64,000 nt of DNA from Devosia rhodophyticola (GCF_028816475.1 NZ_CP118247.1:2596001-2660000); one strand, 5' to 3'. Shown: positions 37,573-47,634, numbered from the stretch's first letter. The notes: generated by a model not told the origin, from the sequence alone. Translations and numbers: made by a program.

Positions 37573-37624
37573 AATTCAATTACCCCGTCGCCAACGCGGG
37601 GCCAGCTACCAAGCGGGAATTACG

Positions 37625-39157
37625 ATGCAGCCGAATATATTGTTCATCATGTCCGACGACCATGCGGCGCAGGCCATTTCGGCCTATGGGCAGGGTTTGA
37701 ACCACACGCCCAATATTGACCGATTGGCCAAGGAGGGCATGCGGCTCGACAATTGCTATGTCACCAATTCGATCTGCACCCCGAGCCGGGCGGCGATCCT
37801 GACCGGGACGTATAATCACGTCAATCGGGTCACAACGCTCGATACCCATATCGACAATCGTCTGCCCAATGTGGCCAAGCATTTGCGCGCCAATGGCTAT
37901 CAGACCGGCATGTTTGGCAAATGGCATCTGGGTGAGGGCAAGGCGCACGAGCCGACCGGGTTTGATCAATGGTCGGTGCTGCCGGGGCAGGGCGATTATT
38001 TTGATCCGGTGATGATCGACAGGGACGGCGCGCGGCCCGAAACGGGATATGCCACCGACATTATCACCGACAAGAGCCTTGATTTCATCAAGAACCGGGA
38101 TGCCGACAAGCCGTTTTTCCTGATGTGCCACCATAAGGCGCCGCATCGCAGTTTCTGGCCGCATCCGAAATATCGTTCCCTCTATGAGAACGAGGATCTG
38201 CCGGTTCCCGAGACCTTTGATGATGACTACAGCAATCGCGGAGCTGCTGCGGCGGCGGCCAAGATGCGGGTGCGGGTTGACATGACCTATGAGGACCTTG
38301 GATTGGTCCAGCCCGAAGGTGGCGCTGAAATTGGCGAACTGATGTTTGTCGGCGGGCGCAATCGCAAGGTGCCGGATGTGCCCGAGGGCGGAGAATTGCG
38401 GCTGGTTGATGCGCTGAGCGGGGAGAATTTCGTGTTCACCGACAGCCACGAGCTGGGTCTGTTCAAATATCAGCGCTATATCAAACGCTATCTGCGGACA
38501 GTGGCCTCGATTGACGAAAATGTCGGGCGGCTACTCGACTATCTCGACGAGAGCGGTTTGGCACAAAATACCATCGTCATCTACACTTCGGACCAGGGCT
38601 TTTTCCTCGGCGAGCATGGGTGGTTCGACAAGCGGTTCATGTATGAGGAATCGCTGCAAATGCCGTTCCTGATCCGTTATCCCGAGGTGATCAAGGCGGG
38701 CACCACATCACAAAATATCGCCACCAATGTCGATTTTGCGCCCACCTTTCTTGATTATGCCGGGGTGCGGGTGCCAAGCTACATGCAGGGGCGCACCATG
38801 CGACCAGTGCTGGAGGCAAGTGCGGGTGTTGAATGGGAAAATCTGGCCTACCACCGCTATTGGATGCACAAGGACAATATCCATAATGCCTTTGCCCATT
38901 ATGGGGTGCGCAACGAGCGCTACAAGCTGATCTACTGGTACAATGATCCGCTCGACCAACTGGGCGCGACGCCGGGCGACGAGCCACCAGAATGGGAATT
39001 GTTCGATTGTCAGGAAGATCCGTTCGAATTGAACAATCTGGCGGCCGATCCGGGGCATCGTGAAATATTCAAATCCATGGTTGGATTGCTTGATAGCAAA
39101 ATGGATGAGATCGGCGACCTTGCCGAACATGACAGTCGTACGGTATTGGCTGGGTAG
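37625..39157 (+). CDS. type I sulfatase, formylglycine motif CTPSR
   Basis: The 510-residue enzyme starts QPNILFIMSDDHAAQAISAYG with the metal pair Asp11-Asp12, then Cys51 in TNSICTPSRAAILTG, the residue converted to formylglycine. MFGKWHLGEG, HHKAPHRSFWPH and VIYTSDQGFFLGEHGWFDKR give the remaining metal and substrate-binding regions. The absence of a signal peptide places it in the cytoplasm. It follows a complete sugar importer in the same direction and is followed by the formylglycine-generating enzyme, so uptake, desulfation and enzyme activation appear to be one operon. The best guess is a carbohydrate sulfate ester. Confidence 0.93.
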   Translation: MQPNILFIMSDDHAAQAISAYGQGLNHTPNIDRLAKEGMRLDNCYVTNSICTPSRAAILTGTYNHVNRVTTLDTHIDNRLPNVAKHLRANGYQTGMFGKWHLGEGKAHEPTGFDQWSVLPGQGDYFDPVMIDRDGARPETGYATDIITDKSLDFIKNRDADKPFFLMCHHKAPHRSFWPHPKYRSLYENEDLPVPETFDDDYSNRGAAAAAAKMRVRVDMTYEDLGLVQPEGGAEIGELMFVGGRNRKVPDVPEGGELRLVDALSGENFVFTDSHELGLFKYQRYIKRYLRTVASIDENVGRLLDYLDESGLAQNTIVIYTSDQGFFLGEHGWFDKRFMYEESLQMPFLIRYPEVIKAGTTSQNIATNVDFAPTFLDYAGVRVPSYMQGRTMRPVLEASAGVEWENLAYHRYWMHKDNIHNAFAHYGVRNERYKLIYWYNDPLDQLGATPGDEPPEWELFDCQEDPFELNNLAADPGHREIFKSMVGLLDSKMDEIGDLAEHDSRTVLAG

Positions 39158-39203
39158 GCATTCTCATATTTGAGTCTGCCCGCTCCAAATAAAGGAAAAT
39201 CTG

Positions 39204-40136
39204 ATGTCTTGCTGCGCGCCAGCGCGCGGTCCGGGCGATAAGTCCGCCGTTGCCGTTTCATCTGTCGATCTTGAACCGGGTGTTGTCACCGAGGCACCGC
39301 GCGTTCGATTTGCGGCGGCGCGCAGTTTTGTCGGCACCAGCAAGGCAGAAATCGCCGGTGACGGCGAAAGTCCGGTGCGCAATGTGACGCTCAAGCCATT
39401 TTCGCTCGACGTTCACTCGGTAACCAATGCGCGGTTTGCCGCGTTCGTTTCGGCGACCGGCTATGTCACTGAAGCCGAACAATTTGGCTGGTCGCCGGTG
39501 TTTCGCGGGCTATTGGACGATCAATCGGCGCCACCACCATCCAATACGGCAACGCCCTGGTGGGTAATGGTGGATGGCTCCTATTGGGCAGCGCCCGAAG
39601 GGCCGGGCTCTTCAATCGAGGCGCGCATGGATCATCCCGTGGTGCAGGTCTCCTGGGCCGACGCAAGAGCGTTTGCAACCTGGGCTGGTGGGCGATTGCC
39701 CACTGAGGCCGAGTGGGAGCATGCGGCGCGCGGCGGTCTGGAAAATCCCAAATTTCCCTGGGGCGATGCGGAACCGGATGACGAAACGATTTTCTGCAAT
39801 ATCTGGCAGGGTGAGTTCCCGCACAAGAATACCCAGGTCGATGGTTTTATGGGCACCTGTCCGGTGGAAGCCTTTGCCCCCAATGGGGCGGGCCTTTACG
39901 GCATGGCCGGCAATGTCTGGGAATGGACGGGCGACACCTTCCGGGTTCGCTCCCTGTCGCGCGAGGCCAAGGCGCGTAATGCCCATGCCAGCGACACCCA
40001 GGAAAAAGTGCTCAAGGGCGGCTCGTTCCTTTGTCATATATCCTATTGTTATCGCTACCGGATCGCGGCCCGCTCGGCGTTGACCGCAGAATCGTCGGCA
40101 AGCAATACCGGCTTCCGACTCGCCTACGACGACTAG
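39204..40136 (+). CDS. formylglycine-generating enzyme (SUMF1 family)
   Basis: The 310-residue oxidase converts the CxPxR cysteine of sulfatases to formylglycine using oxygen and copper. The short N-terminal MSCCAPARGPGDKS is typical of bacterial FGE. The family landmarks are FSLDVHSVTNARFAAFV, LPTEAEWEHAARGG, NVWEWTGDTF and, at the end, GGSFLCHISYCYRYR, with the catalytic pair Cys277 and Cys282 five residues apart as in active enzymes. The presence of both cysteines argues against an unrelated SUMF1-fold protein. It sits among five CxPxR sulfatases. AAAGGA precedes the ATG. Confidence 0.95.
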   Translation: MSCCAPARGPGDKSAVAVSSVDLEPGVVTEAPRVRFAAARSFVGTSKAEIAGDGESPVRNVTLKPFSLDVHSVTNARFAAFVSATGYVTEAEQFGWSPVFRGLLDDQSAPPPSNTATPWWVMVDGSYWAAPEGPGSSIEARMDHPVVQVSWADARAFATWAGGRLPTEAEWEHAARGGLENPKFPWGDAEPDDETIFCNIWQGEFPHKNTQVDGFMGTCPVEAFAPNGAGLYGMAGNVWEWTGDTFRVRSLSREAKARNAHASDTQEKVLKGGSFLCHISYCYRYRIAARSALTAESSASNTGFRLAYDD

Positions 40137-40267
40137 GCGCCATCTGGCGTTCAACCTGACAATTGGCCCCGGCTCCCGGTCGATTTGTCATCAATTTCGC
40201 CCAAAGGAGCCAAGCCCCACAGCACGCAGCCGCGTGCTTTTACTATTTGATCGGAACCATTTTTTTC

Positions 40268-42148
40268 ATGTCTGGCCCAGATATTCACGCCGATATTATC
40301 GAAGATGCTGGTGCGAAGGGGGCGGCGAAGGAGGAAAAAGAAACCCGGTTGATGCGCATGGGGCGCCGCTGGGGCGAGTGGCATCGCAAGATTGTCGGGC
40401 ACAGCCATATCGGCTTTGGTGCTCGAATTCGCATGTTGGTGCGACAGCGCGAAATCTGGCTGGTGCTGCTGGCGGTAGTGGTTGGTTGTGTTGCGGGGCT
40501 GGTCGTTGTGGCGCTGCATGAAATTGCCTATCTCATCCAGACATTGCTCTACACCCTGCCGCCGGAACAACGCCTGAGTGGGCTGGGTGGCATTGATTTT
40601 GGCCAGGCCTTCATTCCGGCTGCGGGCGGGATACTGCTGGGCATCATTGCCCTGCTGCTGCGCAATCGCAAATCGCGGTATGTCGACCTTGTGGAGGGCA
40701 ATGCGCTGCACGGGGGGCGGCTGTCGATGGTCGACAGCCTGATCATTACCGGTCAGACGATTGTTTCCAACGGCTTTGGTGCATCGGTGGGGCTGGAAGC
40801 GGCCTATACCCAAATGGGGGGCGGCATTGCTTCCAAACTTGGCGACTTGTTCCAGTTGCGGCGCGTCGATCTACGTCGCCTGGTTGGTTGCGGGGCGGCA
40901 GGGGCGATTGCGGCAGCGTTCGGTGCGCCGCTAACCGGGGCTTTCTATGCGTTCGAATTGATCATCGGCACCTATACGATTGGCACGCTGGCACCGGTCA
41001 TGGCGGCCTCGATTGCGGCTGTTCTGGTCAGCGGGCTGTTCGGGCACGGCGCGCCCATCGTTTCCATCTCGCAGGCCGTGGCGATCAATTTTCCCCAGAT
41101 TGCCGTCATCCTGTTATTTGGCCTGATCGCCGGGGGGCTCGGCATTGTGCTGATGCGGCTGGTGACCTGGGTTGAGGCGGGGTTCAAAAAACTCAATATC
41201 CCGACCTATCTCCGCCCGGCGGCCGGTGGACTGCTGCTCGGCGGCATGGCACTGATTTCGCCCAAAGTATTGTCGTCGGGGCATGCGGCGCTGCAGCAGG
41301 CGTTTGAGTCCAATCCCTTGCCGATCTGGATTGCGGCCTTTGTCGTCATCTTGAAAATTACTGCGTCTGCTGTCTCGCTCGGATCAGGGTTCCGTGGCGG
41401 GCTGTTTTTTGCCTCGTTGTTTCTCGGGGCAATGGTGGGGCAGATCCTGTTTGCTGTTGTTGATTTCATTGACCCCTCGATATTTGTCGATGACAGCGTG
41501 CCGATGCTGGTGGGCATGGCGGGTCTTGCCGCAGCAATTGTCGGCGGCCCGCTGACCATGGCGTTCTTGACGCTGGAAACCTCGGGCAGTCTGCCGTTAA
41601 CGGTGGCGGTTTTGGCCTCGGCGGTCGCCTCCTCGATGCTGGTGCGCGAAACATTTGGTTACTCGTTCACCACCTGGCGCTTCCATCTGCGCGGCGAAAC
41701 CATCCGCAGCGCCCATGATGTGGGGCTGTTGCGGAACCTGACCGTGGGCAAGATGATGCGGCGCGATCTCAAGTCGATCCCGCTGGGGCGGCCAATTCGG
41801 GAATTTCGGCGACTTTATCCGCTGGGGTCGGCGCAGCGCGTGATCGTGCTCAACGAGCAGGAAAAATATGCCGGCTTGATCTATGTCTCGGAAGCCTATG
41901 CCGATGGTGTGGATGATGAAACCGCGCCCATCGACGGGCTGATGCGCTTTGCCAACAATGTCTTGCACCCGGCAATGGGGGCCAATGACGCGGCACGGAT
42001 TTTCGACGAGGCCAAGGCCGAAGCGCTGGCGGTGGTGACCGATCTTGCCGACCGCACCGTCATCGGCACCCTGACCGAGGCGCATTTGCTGCGGCGATAT
42101 TCTGAAGAACTGGAAAAGGTCCGGGTCGATCTATCGGGGCAGCGCTAG
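40268..42148 (+). CDS. ClC-family anion channel/transporter with CBS-like C-terminus
   Basis: The 626-residue protein has about ten to twelve membrane helices: a first one near residues 63-85, then GFGASVGLEAAYTQMGGG at the position of the second anion-binding loop, GCGAAGAIAAAFGAPLTGAF, and GSGFRGGLFFASLFLG at the third. The soluble end (about residue 490 on) looks like a CBS pair. ClC proteins move chloride or other anions, often with protons. Lying between the FGE and a sulfatase gene, it could balance charge or anions when sulfate is released, but sulfate transport by ClC proteins would be unusual. The ATG at 40268 has GGAA upstream. Confidence 0.85.
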   Translation: MSGPDIHADIIEDAGAKGAAKEEKETRLMRMGRRWGEWHRKIVGHSHIGFGARIRMLVRQREIWLVLLAVVVGCVAGLVVVALHEIAYLIQTLLYTLPPEQRLSGLGGIDFGQAFIPAAGGILLGIIALLLRNRKSRYVDLVEGNALHGGRLSMVDSLIITGQTIVSNGFGASVGLEAAYTQMGGGIASKLGDLFQLRRVDLRRLVGCGAAGAIAAAFGAPLTGAFYAFELIIGTYTIGTLAPVMAASIAAVLVSGLFGHGAPIVSISQAVAINFPQIAVILLFGLIAGGLGIVLMRLVTWVEAGFKKLNIPTYLRPAAGGLLLGGMALISPKVLSSGHAALQQAFESNPLPIWIAAFVVILKITASAVSLGSGFRGGLFFASLFLGAMVGQILFAVVDFIDPSIFVDDSVPMLVGMAGLAAAIVGGPLTMAFLTLETSGSLPLTVAVLASAVASSMLVRETFGYSFTTWRFHLRGETIRSAHDVGLLRNLTVGKMMRRDLKSIPLGRPIREFRRLYPLGSAQRVIVLNEQEKYAGLIYVSEAYADGVDDETAPIDGLMRFANNVLHPAMGANDAARIFDEAKAEALAVVTDLADRTVIGTLTEAHLLRRYSEELEKVRVDLSGQR

Positions 42149-42168
42149 GATGCTAGGATGCTAGGATG
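42145..42168. repeat. three tandem copies of CTAGGATG
   Basis: Three perfect 8-base units at 42145-42152, 42153-42160 and 42161-42168 begin inside the stop codon of the channel gene. This is a small slippage-type repeat with no evident role. Confidence 0.8.
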
Positions 42169-42244
42169 CCGATGCGGTATTGGTGCCGACAATTTGTGCT
42201 GCTAGACCGGGAAAGTTACCCCGAGATTCAAAGGAATTGACGCC

Positions 42245-43753
42245 GTGAAAGCTGTATTTCTACTGTTTGATTCCCTTAATAAAGCTGCGCTCAACTGTTA
42301 TGGCGGTACGCGGATCGATACGCCGAATTTTGACCGGTTGGCGGCAAAGTCGGTACAGTTTGATCGTCATTATGTAGGCTCGATGCCTTGCATGCCGGCG
42401 CGCAGGGATATGCATACGGGGCGGCTGAATTTTCTGCATCGCAGCTGGGGACCACTCGAGCCGTTCGACAAATCTTTTGTCAAACAGTTGCGCAATGCGG
42501 GCACTTATACCCATCTGGTGACCGACCATTTTCACTATTTCTATGAGGGTGGCAGCACCTATCACACGCAATATTCCAGCTGGGATTTTGTACGCGGGCA
42601 GGAGGGCGACCGCTGGAAAGCCATGGTTGAGCCCCCCATGGATCGTTTCCAGCAAATGTATCATCCGCACCAGACCAGCCTCGAAGACGAGCGGTTTGTG
42701 CCCCACATGGTCAATCGAGAAACTATCAAGACCGAAGCCGATTTCCCGCTGGCGCAATGCATGGAACGCGGCTTTGAGTTTCTCGATGGCAGTCGGGACA
42801 AGGACAATTGGTTCTTGCAGCTAGAATGTTTTGATCCGCACGAGCCCTTCTTTGCGCCCGAGCGTTTCCGCAAGGATTTCCCGACCGATTACGACGGGCC
42901 CATCCTTGATTGGCCGCGCTATTCGCGCGTCGATGAAAGTGCGGCCGAAATTGATGAGCTGCGCGCCAATTATGCGGCGTTGGTCGCAATGTGCGACGAG
43001 TATTTCGGCAAGGTGCTGGACTATTTTGACGAGCATGACATGTGGAAAGACACCACTTTGGTGGTGTCGACTGATCATGGCTATCTGTTGGGCGAGCACG
43101 ATTGGTGGGCCAAGAACCGCATGCCGTTCTACAATGAGATCGCCAATATTCCGCTGTTTATCGCGCATCCTGATCATGCCGATCAGGCCGGTTCGGTGCG
43201 CACTGGTCTGACCCAGACCATGGATTTGATGCCGACTTTTCTGGACCTGTTCAACCAGCCCATCCCCGATAGTGTGGAAGGGCGGTCCCTGTTGCCGTTG
43301 CTGGGGGCGGACGGCCCCAACCATGAGGCGGTGCTTTACGGCATATTTGGCGGGGCAACCAATATCACCGACGGACGCTATAGTTATTTCCGTTATCCGC
43401 CAGATATTCATGATCAGGAGATTTTTGAATATACGCTGATGCCAACCCACCAGCGCCGCCACTTTACGCCAGAGACACTGGTGCAAAGCAAGCTGACCGA
43501 AGGCTTTGGATTTACCGACGGTATGCCAACGCTGCAGATACCGGCGCGCAAGGCACCTGACGGGCGGGTGATCGGTCAGGGGATGATCGAGGACACGACA
43601 ACTGTGCTCTATGATCTGGAAACTGATCCTGGTCAGACAAAGCCGATTGACGCGCCTGACGTTGTGGCGCGGCTTGAGCAGCAGATGATCGCGTTGATGC
43701 AGCGAAATGAAGCGCCGCCCGAATCCTACACCAGGTTGGGTCTTACCCTGTGA
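42245..43753 (+). CDS. type I sulfatase, formylglycine motif CMPAR
   Basis: The 502-residue protein starts at a GTG with AAAGGAA upstream. It reads KAVFLLFDSLNKAALNCYGG, where the second metal Asp of the usual DD pair is replaced by Ser10, then Cys49 in GSMPCMPARRDMHTGR, a variant of the usual CxPSR. LNFLHRSWGPLEPFD, LECFDPHEPFFAPERF and VVSTDHGYLLGEHDWWAK follow. This wording marks a separate sulfatase subfamily from the other four here. No signal peptide is seen. The stop overlaps the start of a DUF4432 gene by four bases, so the two products should act together. Confidence 0.9.
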   Translation: MKAVFLLFDSLNKAALNCYGGTRIDTPNFDRLAAKSVQFDRHYVGSMPCMPARRDMHTGRLNFLHRSWGPLEPFDKSFVKQLRNAGTYTHLVTDHFHYFYEGGSTYHTQYSSWDFVRGQEGDRWKAMVEPPMDRFQQMYHPHQTSLEDERFVPHMVNRETIKTEADFPLAQCMERGFEFLDGSRDKDNWFLQLECFDPHEPFFAPERFRKDFPTDYDGPILDWPRYSRVDESAAEIDELRANYAALVAMCDEYFGKVLDYFDEHDMWKDTTLVVSTDHGYLLGEHDWWAKNRMPFYNEIANIPLFIAHPDHADQAGSVRTGLTQTMDLMPTFLDLFNQPIPDSVEGRSLLPLLGADGPNHEAVLYGIFGGATNITDGRYSYFRYPPDIHDQEIFEYTLMPTHQRRHFTPETLVQSKLTEGFGFTDGMPTLQIPARKAPDGRVIGQGMIEDTTTVLYDLETDPGQTKPIDAPDVVARLEQQMIALMQRNEAPPESYTRLGLTL

Positions 43754-44586
43754 GTGCTACCCTTTTTTGGGTGAGCCTGGCGGACGGGACGCGGGTTGGG
43801 TTTGATGTTGATCAGGGGCTGGACCTGCGACATCTGATTATTGATGGCGTTGATATGGCGCCAGTGCCTTATCCAGCCCCTCCGGCCGACGAGATGCGCG
43901 CGCGGGCCATTGGCGGGGTGATGTTCACCTGCGGGACGGAACATATCCGCCAGCCCTGCCGGTCAGTTGGCCCAGCAGGTGGCATGGTCGACTGGCCGCT
44001 GCATGGCACCTTCATCACCAATCCGGCCCAAGATATTCAGCAGGGCAGCGATGGCGATAGTGTCACCGTTGCAGGAACAATTCGCATAGTTCAGGTGGAT
44101 GGGGGCGTGGTTGAGGTCGAGCGCCGCTATAGTCTGTCGCAAAACCCTATCAGCGTCCGGCTTGAGGATCGCATTACCAATATTGGCGTGCAGATCTGCG
44201 TGCCCATGATGATGTATCACATCAATTTTGACGGTCGATTTATTGATAAAACGTCGAAAATTGCCGGGACAGCATGGCACGCGAGTGTGCCGTTGACGCC
44301 CGGCATCGCGCGGCATTGTGAGCCATTTGCCGCCGGTGGGGCTGAATTGACATTGGCTTTGGCGCCAGTGCGCAGCGTTCGGTTCAGTGCGGGCGCCGAA
44401 CAGCTGCCGTGGCTGCAAATCTATCGACAGTTGGATGAAACCACCAATATCGCCTGCGTTGAACCGGCGTCCCATCCATTTGGAACGCGGGCGCAATTGC
44501 AGGATGAGGGTCTGCTCACGCCATTGGCGCCCGGGAAATCGTTCAGCTATTGGATCGAGATGCGTTTCATGCCGCTTGCGGCTTAG
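43750..44586 (+). CDS. DUF4432 aldose-epimerase-like protein
   Basis: The 278-residue product starts at a GTG that overlaps the sulfatase stop (GTGA). It has the galactose-mutarotase-like pattern of DUF4432: [49 protein letters not shown] and [12 protein letters not shown], with several His and Asp residues able to bind a sugar. Related proteins interconvert sugar anomers, so it suggests a sugar is the product of the coupled sulfatase. Its stop overlaps the stop of the convergent ATPase gene by four bases. Confidence 0.8.
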   Translation: MSATLFWVSLADGTRVGFDVDQGLDLRHLIIDGVDMAPVPYPAPPADEMRARAIGGVMFTCGTEHIRQPCRSVGPAGGMVDWPLHGTFITNPAQDIQQGSDGDSVTVAGTIRIVQVDGGVVEVERRYSLSQNPISVRLEDRITNIGVQICVPMMMYHINFDGRFIDKTSKIAGTAWHASVPLTPGIARHCEPFAAGGAELTLALAPVRSVRFSAGAEQLPWLQIYRQLDETTNIACVEPASHPFGTRAQLQDEGLLTPLAPGKSFSYWIEMRFMPLAA

Positions 44587-45638
44587 ATCACCAGGCCTGT
44601 TTTCTGATCAAAGAAATGGTATTTTCCTGGCTCGACAGAAAAGGCCACGGCTGAGCCGGGTGGCAGGTTGACGCGTTCCTTGACGGTGGCGAGAAAGTCG
44701 CTGCCAGCACAGGTGCAACTGACCAGCGTTTCAGCGCCGGTTGGTTCCACCAGTGTCAATTGGCCATTGAGCCCGTTGCCATCAGGCGCAAAGAACAGGT
44801 TTTCCGGTCGAATACCGAGATCTATAGCCACACCTGGTTTGGATTTATGGTCGAGCTGCAATATTTGCCCGTCGGCCAGTTCCACCTTGCCATCGGCGCG
44901 GGTGGTCGCGGGCAGAATGTTCATTGAGGGGGAGCCGATGAATGTTGCCACGAACCGGTTGGCCGGGTGGTCATATAGCTCAAGCGGCGAGCCGACCTGC
45001 GAGATATGCCCGCCTTCCAGCACGATGATCTTGTCGGCCATGGTCATGGCCTCGATCTGGTCGTGGGTCACATAGACAATGGTGGTCTTGAGCTTTTGGT
45101 GCAGGGTCTTGATCTCGGCCCGCATCTTGACGCGCAGCTTGGCGTCGAGATTGGACAGGGGTTCATCAAACAGGAACACCGCCGGATCGCGCACAATGGC
45201 GCGGCCCATGGCGACGCGCTGGCGCTGGCCGCCCGACAATTGTCCGGGGGTGCGTTCCAAAAGTTCGCCGAGCCCGAGAATGTCGGCGGCCCGATTGACT
45301 GCCCTGGCGATCTCGTCCTTGGACACTTTTTTCAGCCGCAGCGAAAAGCCCATGTTCTCGGCCACGGTCATATGCGGATAGAGGGCATAGTTCTGGAACA
45401 CCATGGCGATGTTGCGTTCCTTGGGCAGCAGGTCGTTGACGACGCGCCCGCCAATGGAAATTTCACCGCCGGTGATTTCCTCAAGCCCGGCAATCATGCG
45501 CAAAAGCGTTGATTTACCGCAGCCGGACGGCCCAACAAGGACGGCGAACTCACCTTCCTCAATGTGGGCGTTGATGCCGTGAATGACCTCAAGGCCGCCA
45601 TAATTCTTGATGAGCGCGTTGATATCAATGTGGGACAT
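44583..45638 (-). CDS. ABC transporter ATP-binding protein (UgpC/MsmK type)
   Basis: The 351-residue ATPase has Walker [10 protein letters not shown], signature [14 protein letters not shown], Walker [13 protein letters not shown] and the sugar-importer C-terminal domain ([14 protein letters not shown] at the join). It is encoded with the GntR gene on the reverse strand, four bases downstream, while the matching binding protein and permeases lie on the forward strand at 47635-50728. It is therefore probably the energy subunit of that transporter. AAGGA inside the end of the GntR gene is its ribosome site. Confidence 0.92.
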   Translation of the reverse strand: MSHIDINALIKNYGGLEVIHGINAHIEEGEFAVLVGPSGCGKSTLLRMIAGLEEITGGEISIGGRVVNDLLPKERNIAMVFQNYALYPHMTVAENMGFSLRLKKVSKDEIARAVNRAADILGLGELLERTPGQLSGGQRQRVAMGRAIVRDPAVFLFDEPLSNLDAKLRVKMRAEIKTLHQKLKTTIVYVTHDQIEAMTMADKIIVLEGGHISQVGSPLELYDHPANRFVATFIGSPSMNILPATTRADGKVELADGQILQLDHKSKPGVAIDLGIRPENLFFAPDGNGLNGQLTLVEPTGAETLVSCTCAGSDFLATVKERVNLPPGSAVAFSVEPGKYHFFDQKTGLVI

Positions 45639-45642
45639 GGGG

Positions 45643-46278
45643 TTATTTTCCTTGCAGGGCGCGGTTCATGGCGATGTCAATGTGTTCGCTCAGGGCGGTG
45701 GCGGCGCTGTTGCCGTCGCCGTTTCGGCAGTGCTCAAGAATAGTCATGTGTTCGCCGAGCGCTTCTATGGCACGCTGGTGCGACATCCTATTGCTGACCT
45801 TGATCAGGCGCAAGCGGGCGGCATTGACCTGATAGACTTCCGTCAGCAATCCGTTGTCGATGTGGTCGATGATTTTGTCGTGCATTTCCCAATCAACGTC
45901 GACGGCGGTTTCCAGAACTTCATCGGGCACGCTAGTTCTTGCTGATTCAAGTACTTGCATTGTTTTGTTCATGAGTTGAGTCACCTCCAACTCGTTGCCC
46001 GGTTCGGCAAAGGAGCGGACGGCCTGCATTTCGAGCATTTTGCGCAGCCCAAAGGCTTCGCGGATGAAGCGCGTTGTGATGTCGGCAACCTGAATGCCGC
46101 GCTGCGGATGCACCTTGAGCAGTGATTCGTGTTCAAGCTTTTGAATGGCCTCGCGGGCCGTGGCGATGGGGACGCCGGCCAGTTCCGCCAACTCTTTTTG
46201 CGTGACGAACTGGCCCGGCGACAATTCGCCGGAGAGGAGGCGCTCACGAAAATTTTGATAGGCTGCAACACGGGACAT
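45643..46278 (-). CDS. GntR-family regulator, FCD subfamily
   Basis: The 211-residue protein has the winged helix ([40 protein letters not shown]) and an FCD-type ligand domain ([33 protein letters not shown]). It heads a two-gene unit with the ATPase at 44583-45638 and is divergent from an enolase-superfamily gene; the shared 155-base region holds a 14-base palindrome. It therefore likely controls both sides. The ligand may be the sugar acid used by the enolase-type enzyme. Confidence 0.9.
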   Translation of the reverse strand: MSRVAAYQNFRERLLSGELSPGQFVTQKELAELAGVPIATAREAIQKLEHESLLKVHPQRGIQVADITTRFIREAFGLRKMLEMQAVRSFAEPGNELEVTQLMNKTMQVLESARTSVPDEVLETAVDVDWEMHDKIIDHIDNGLLTEVYQVNAARLRLIKVSNRMSHQRAIEALGEHMTILEHCRNGDGNSAATALSEHIDIAMNRALQGK

Positions 46279-46406
46279 AAGGAGCTCACGGTTTGATCTG
46301 CTGGCTCCCCCGATCAGTGTCGCTGACGGTTGGCCTTGATACAGAACTACCCTGTTTCAATCAGAAAAGACAGACTGAAGTCAACTCAATTTATGAATAG
46401 ACAATC

Positions 46407-46420
46407 ACTGATTGATCAGT
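46407..46420. promoter_or_regulatory. operator candidate between GntR and enolase-family genes
   Basis: ACTGATTGATCAGT has perfect six-base arms around TG and lies 13 bases before the start at 46434. The location fits a repressor site overlapping the promoter or ribosome-binding region of the enzyme-transporter operon. Confidence 0.5.
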
Positions 46421-46433
46421 TATCGATATCGCC

Positions 46434-47612
46434 ATGAAGCGAGATTTAGCAGAGCAATCCGGCATGAATGTTGCCCAGAGCATTGATCGTATCGAGGTCT
46501 TTGCGCTGGCGTGTGCGGTTGAGGGTGGGCCGGTTTCGACACTGGCGCTGATGCCGGTTCGCACCGGACTGCTGATTAAGCTGACCAGTTCGGACAGCGT
46601 GTTCGGCTGGGGCGAAGCCTGGAGCAATTATCCGCCCAAGGGGAACCTCAACAAGCTCGCCCTGCTCGAAGATCCAATCGTGCCGGCCTTTTTTGATCTG
46701 CCGCCATTGCCTTGGCACGCGGTGCGGCCAATGTTGGAGCAGCGGCTGCATCGCATGGTCATTCATACAGGCGAGTCAGGGCCTTTTGCGCACTGCTTTG
46801 CCGCCATTGATATGGCGATGGCCGATCTTGCGGCGCGCCGGGGCGGCATTTCGCTGGCCGGATTGCTGGGGGCGGGCCAGGCCACCAAAGCCCAAGTCTA
46901 TGCCAGTTCCCCGGACGTCAGCGACGTCGATGCCCTGCCAGAGCGATTGCGCGCGGCGGGCCATACCGGGGTCAAGATCAAGATCGGTTTTGATGGTGAA
47001 CGCGACCTTGGCGTTCTGTCGCGCTTCCGCAAGGCAGATGGGGCCGGGTTGGCGCTCTATGTCGATGCCAATCAGAACTGGTCGATTGAAGCGGGCTTGC
47101 GCAATATTGCCGAAATTGCCCAATTCGAACCCGGTTTTGTCGAAGAAGCCATATTGGCCGATACCCCGGTTGACCAGTGGCGGGAATTTGCCAAACGGTC
47201 GGCGCTGCCGTTGGCCGCGGGCGAGAATATCGCCGGCCTTGAGAGTTTTAATCGCCACGTCGATGCGCAGCTCTTGAGCGTGGTGCAGCCCGATGTGGCG
47301 AAGTGGGGTGGCGTCAGTGGCGCGATCGCGGTGGGAAAACATGCCCTGGTCAATGGAGCCGGATGCACGTTGCACTATATGGGCACTGTTGTTGGTCTGG
47401 CGACGTCGCTGCACACGCTGGCGGCCATCGGCGGAGATGGGCGGGTGGAGCTGGATTTTAATCCAAATCCATTGCGTACCGATCTGGGAGCGATTGATCT
47501 GGTGCCCGTTGACGGGTTCCTGCCGCTGCCAGAAGGACCCGGGATCGGGTTTGAGCCTGACCCGGCGGCGTTGACGCGCTTCGCCATCGCCACACTCGAT
47601 ATCCAAAAATAA
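46434..47612 (+). CDS. mandelate racemase/muconate lactonizing enzyme family (enolase superfamily)
   Basis: The 392-residue enzyme has the capping domain and a TIM barrel with the catalytic KxK at Lys181-Lys183 (GVKIKIGFDG), metal ligands Asp211 (YVDANQNW), Glu237/Glu238 (GFVEEAI) and Glu264 (AAGENI), and a late His in TLHYMG. This fits a sugar-acid dehydratase or epimerase acting on a carboxylate such as a fuconate, galactonate or xylonate. It is followed 22 bases later by a binding-protein gene, so uptake and first conversion may be linked. The ATG at 46464 is a possible later start. The substrate is not predictable. Confidence 0.87.
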   Translation: MKRDLAEQSGMNVAQSIDRIEVFALACAVEGGPVSTLALMPVRTGLLIKLTSSDSVFGWGEAWSNYPPKGNLNKLALLEDPIVPAFFDLPPLPWHAVRPMLEQRLHRMVIHTGESGPFAHCFAAIDMAMADLAARRGGISLAGLLGAGQATKAQVYASSPDVSDVDALPERLRAAGHTGVKIKIGFDGERDLGVLSRFRKADGAGLALYVDANQNWSIEAGLRNIAEIAQFEPGFVEEAILADTPVDQWREFAKRSALPLAAGENIAGLESFNRHVDAQLLSVVQPDVAKWGGVSGAIAVGKHALVNGAGCTLHYMGTVVGLATSLHTLAAIGGDGRVELDFNPNPLRTDLGAIDLVPVDGFLPLPEGPGIGFEPDPAALTRFAIATLDIQK

Positions 47613-47634
47613 TCGTTCAATCGGAGGAAACTAC

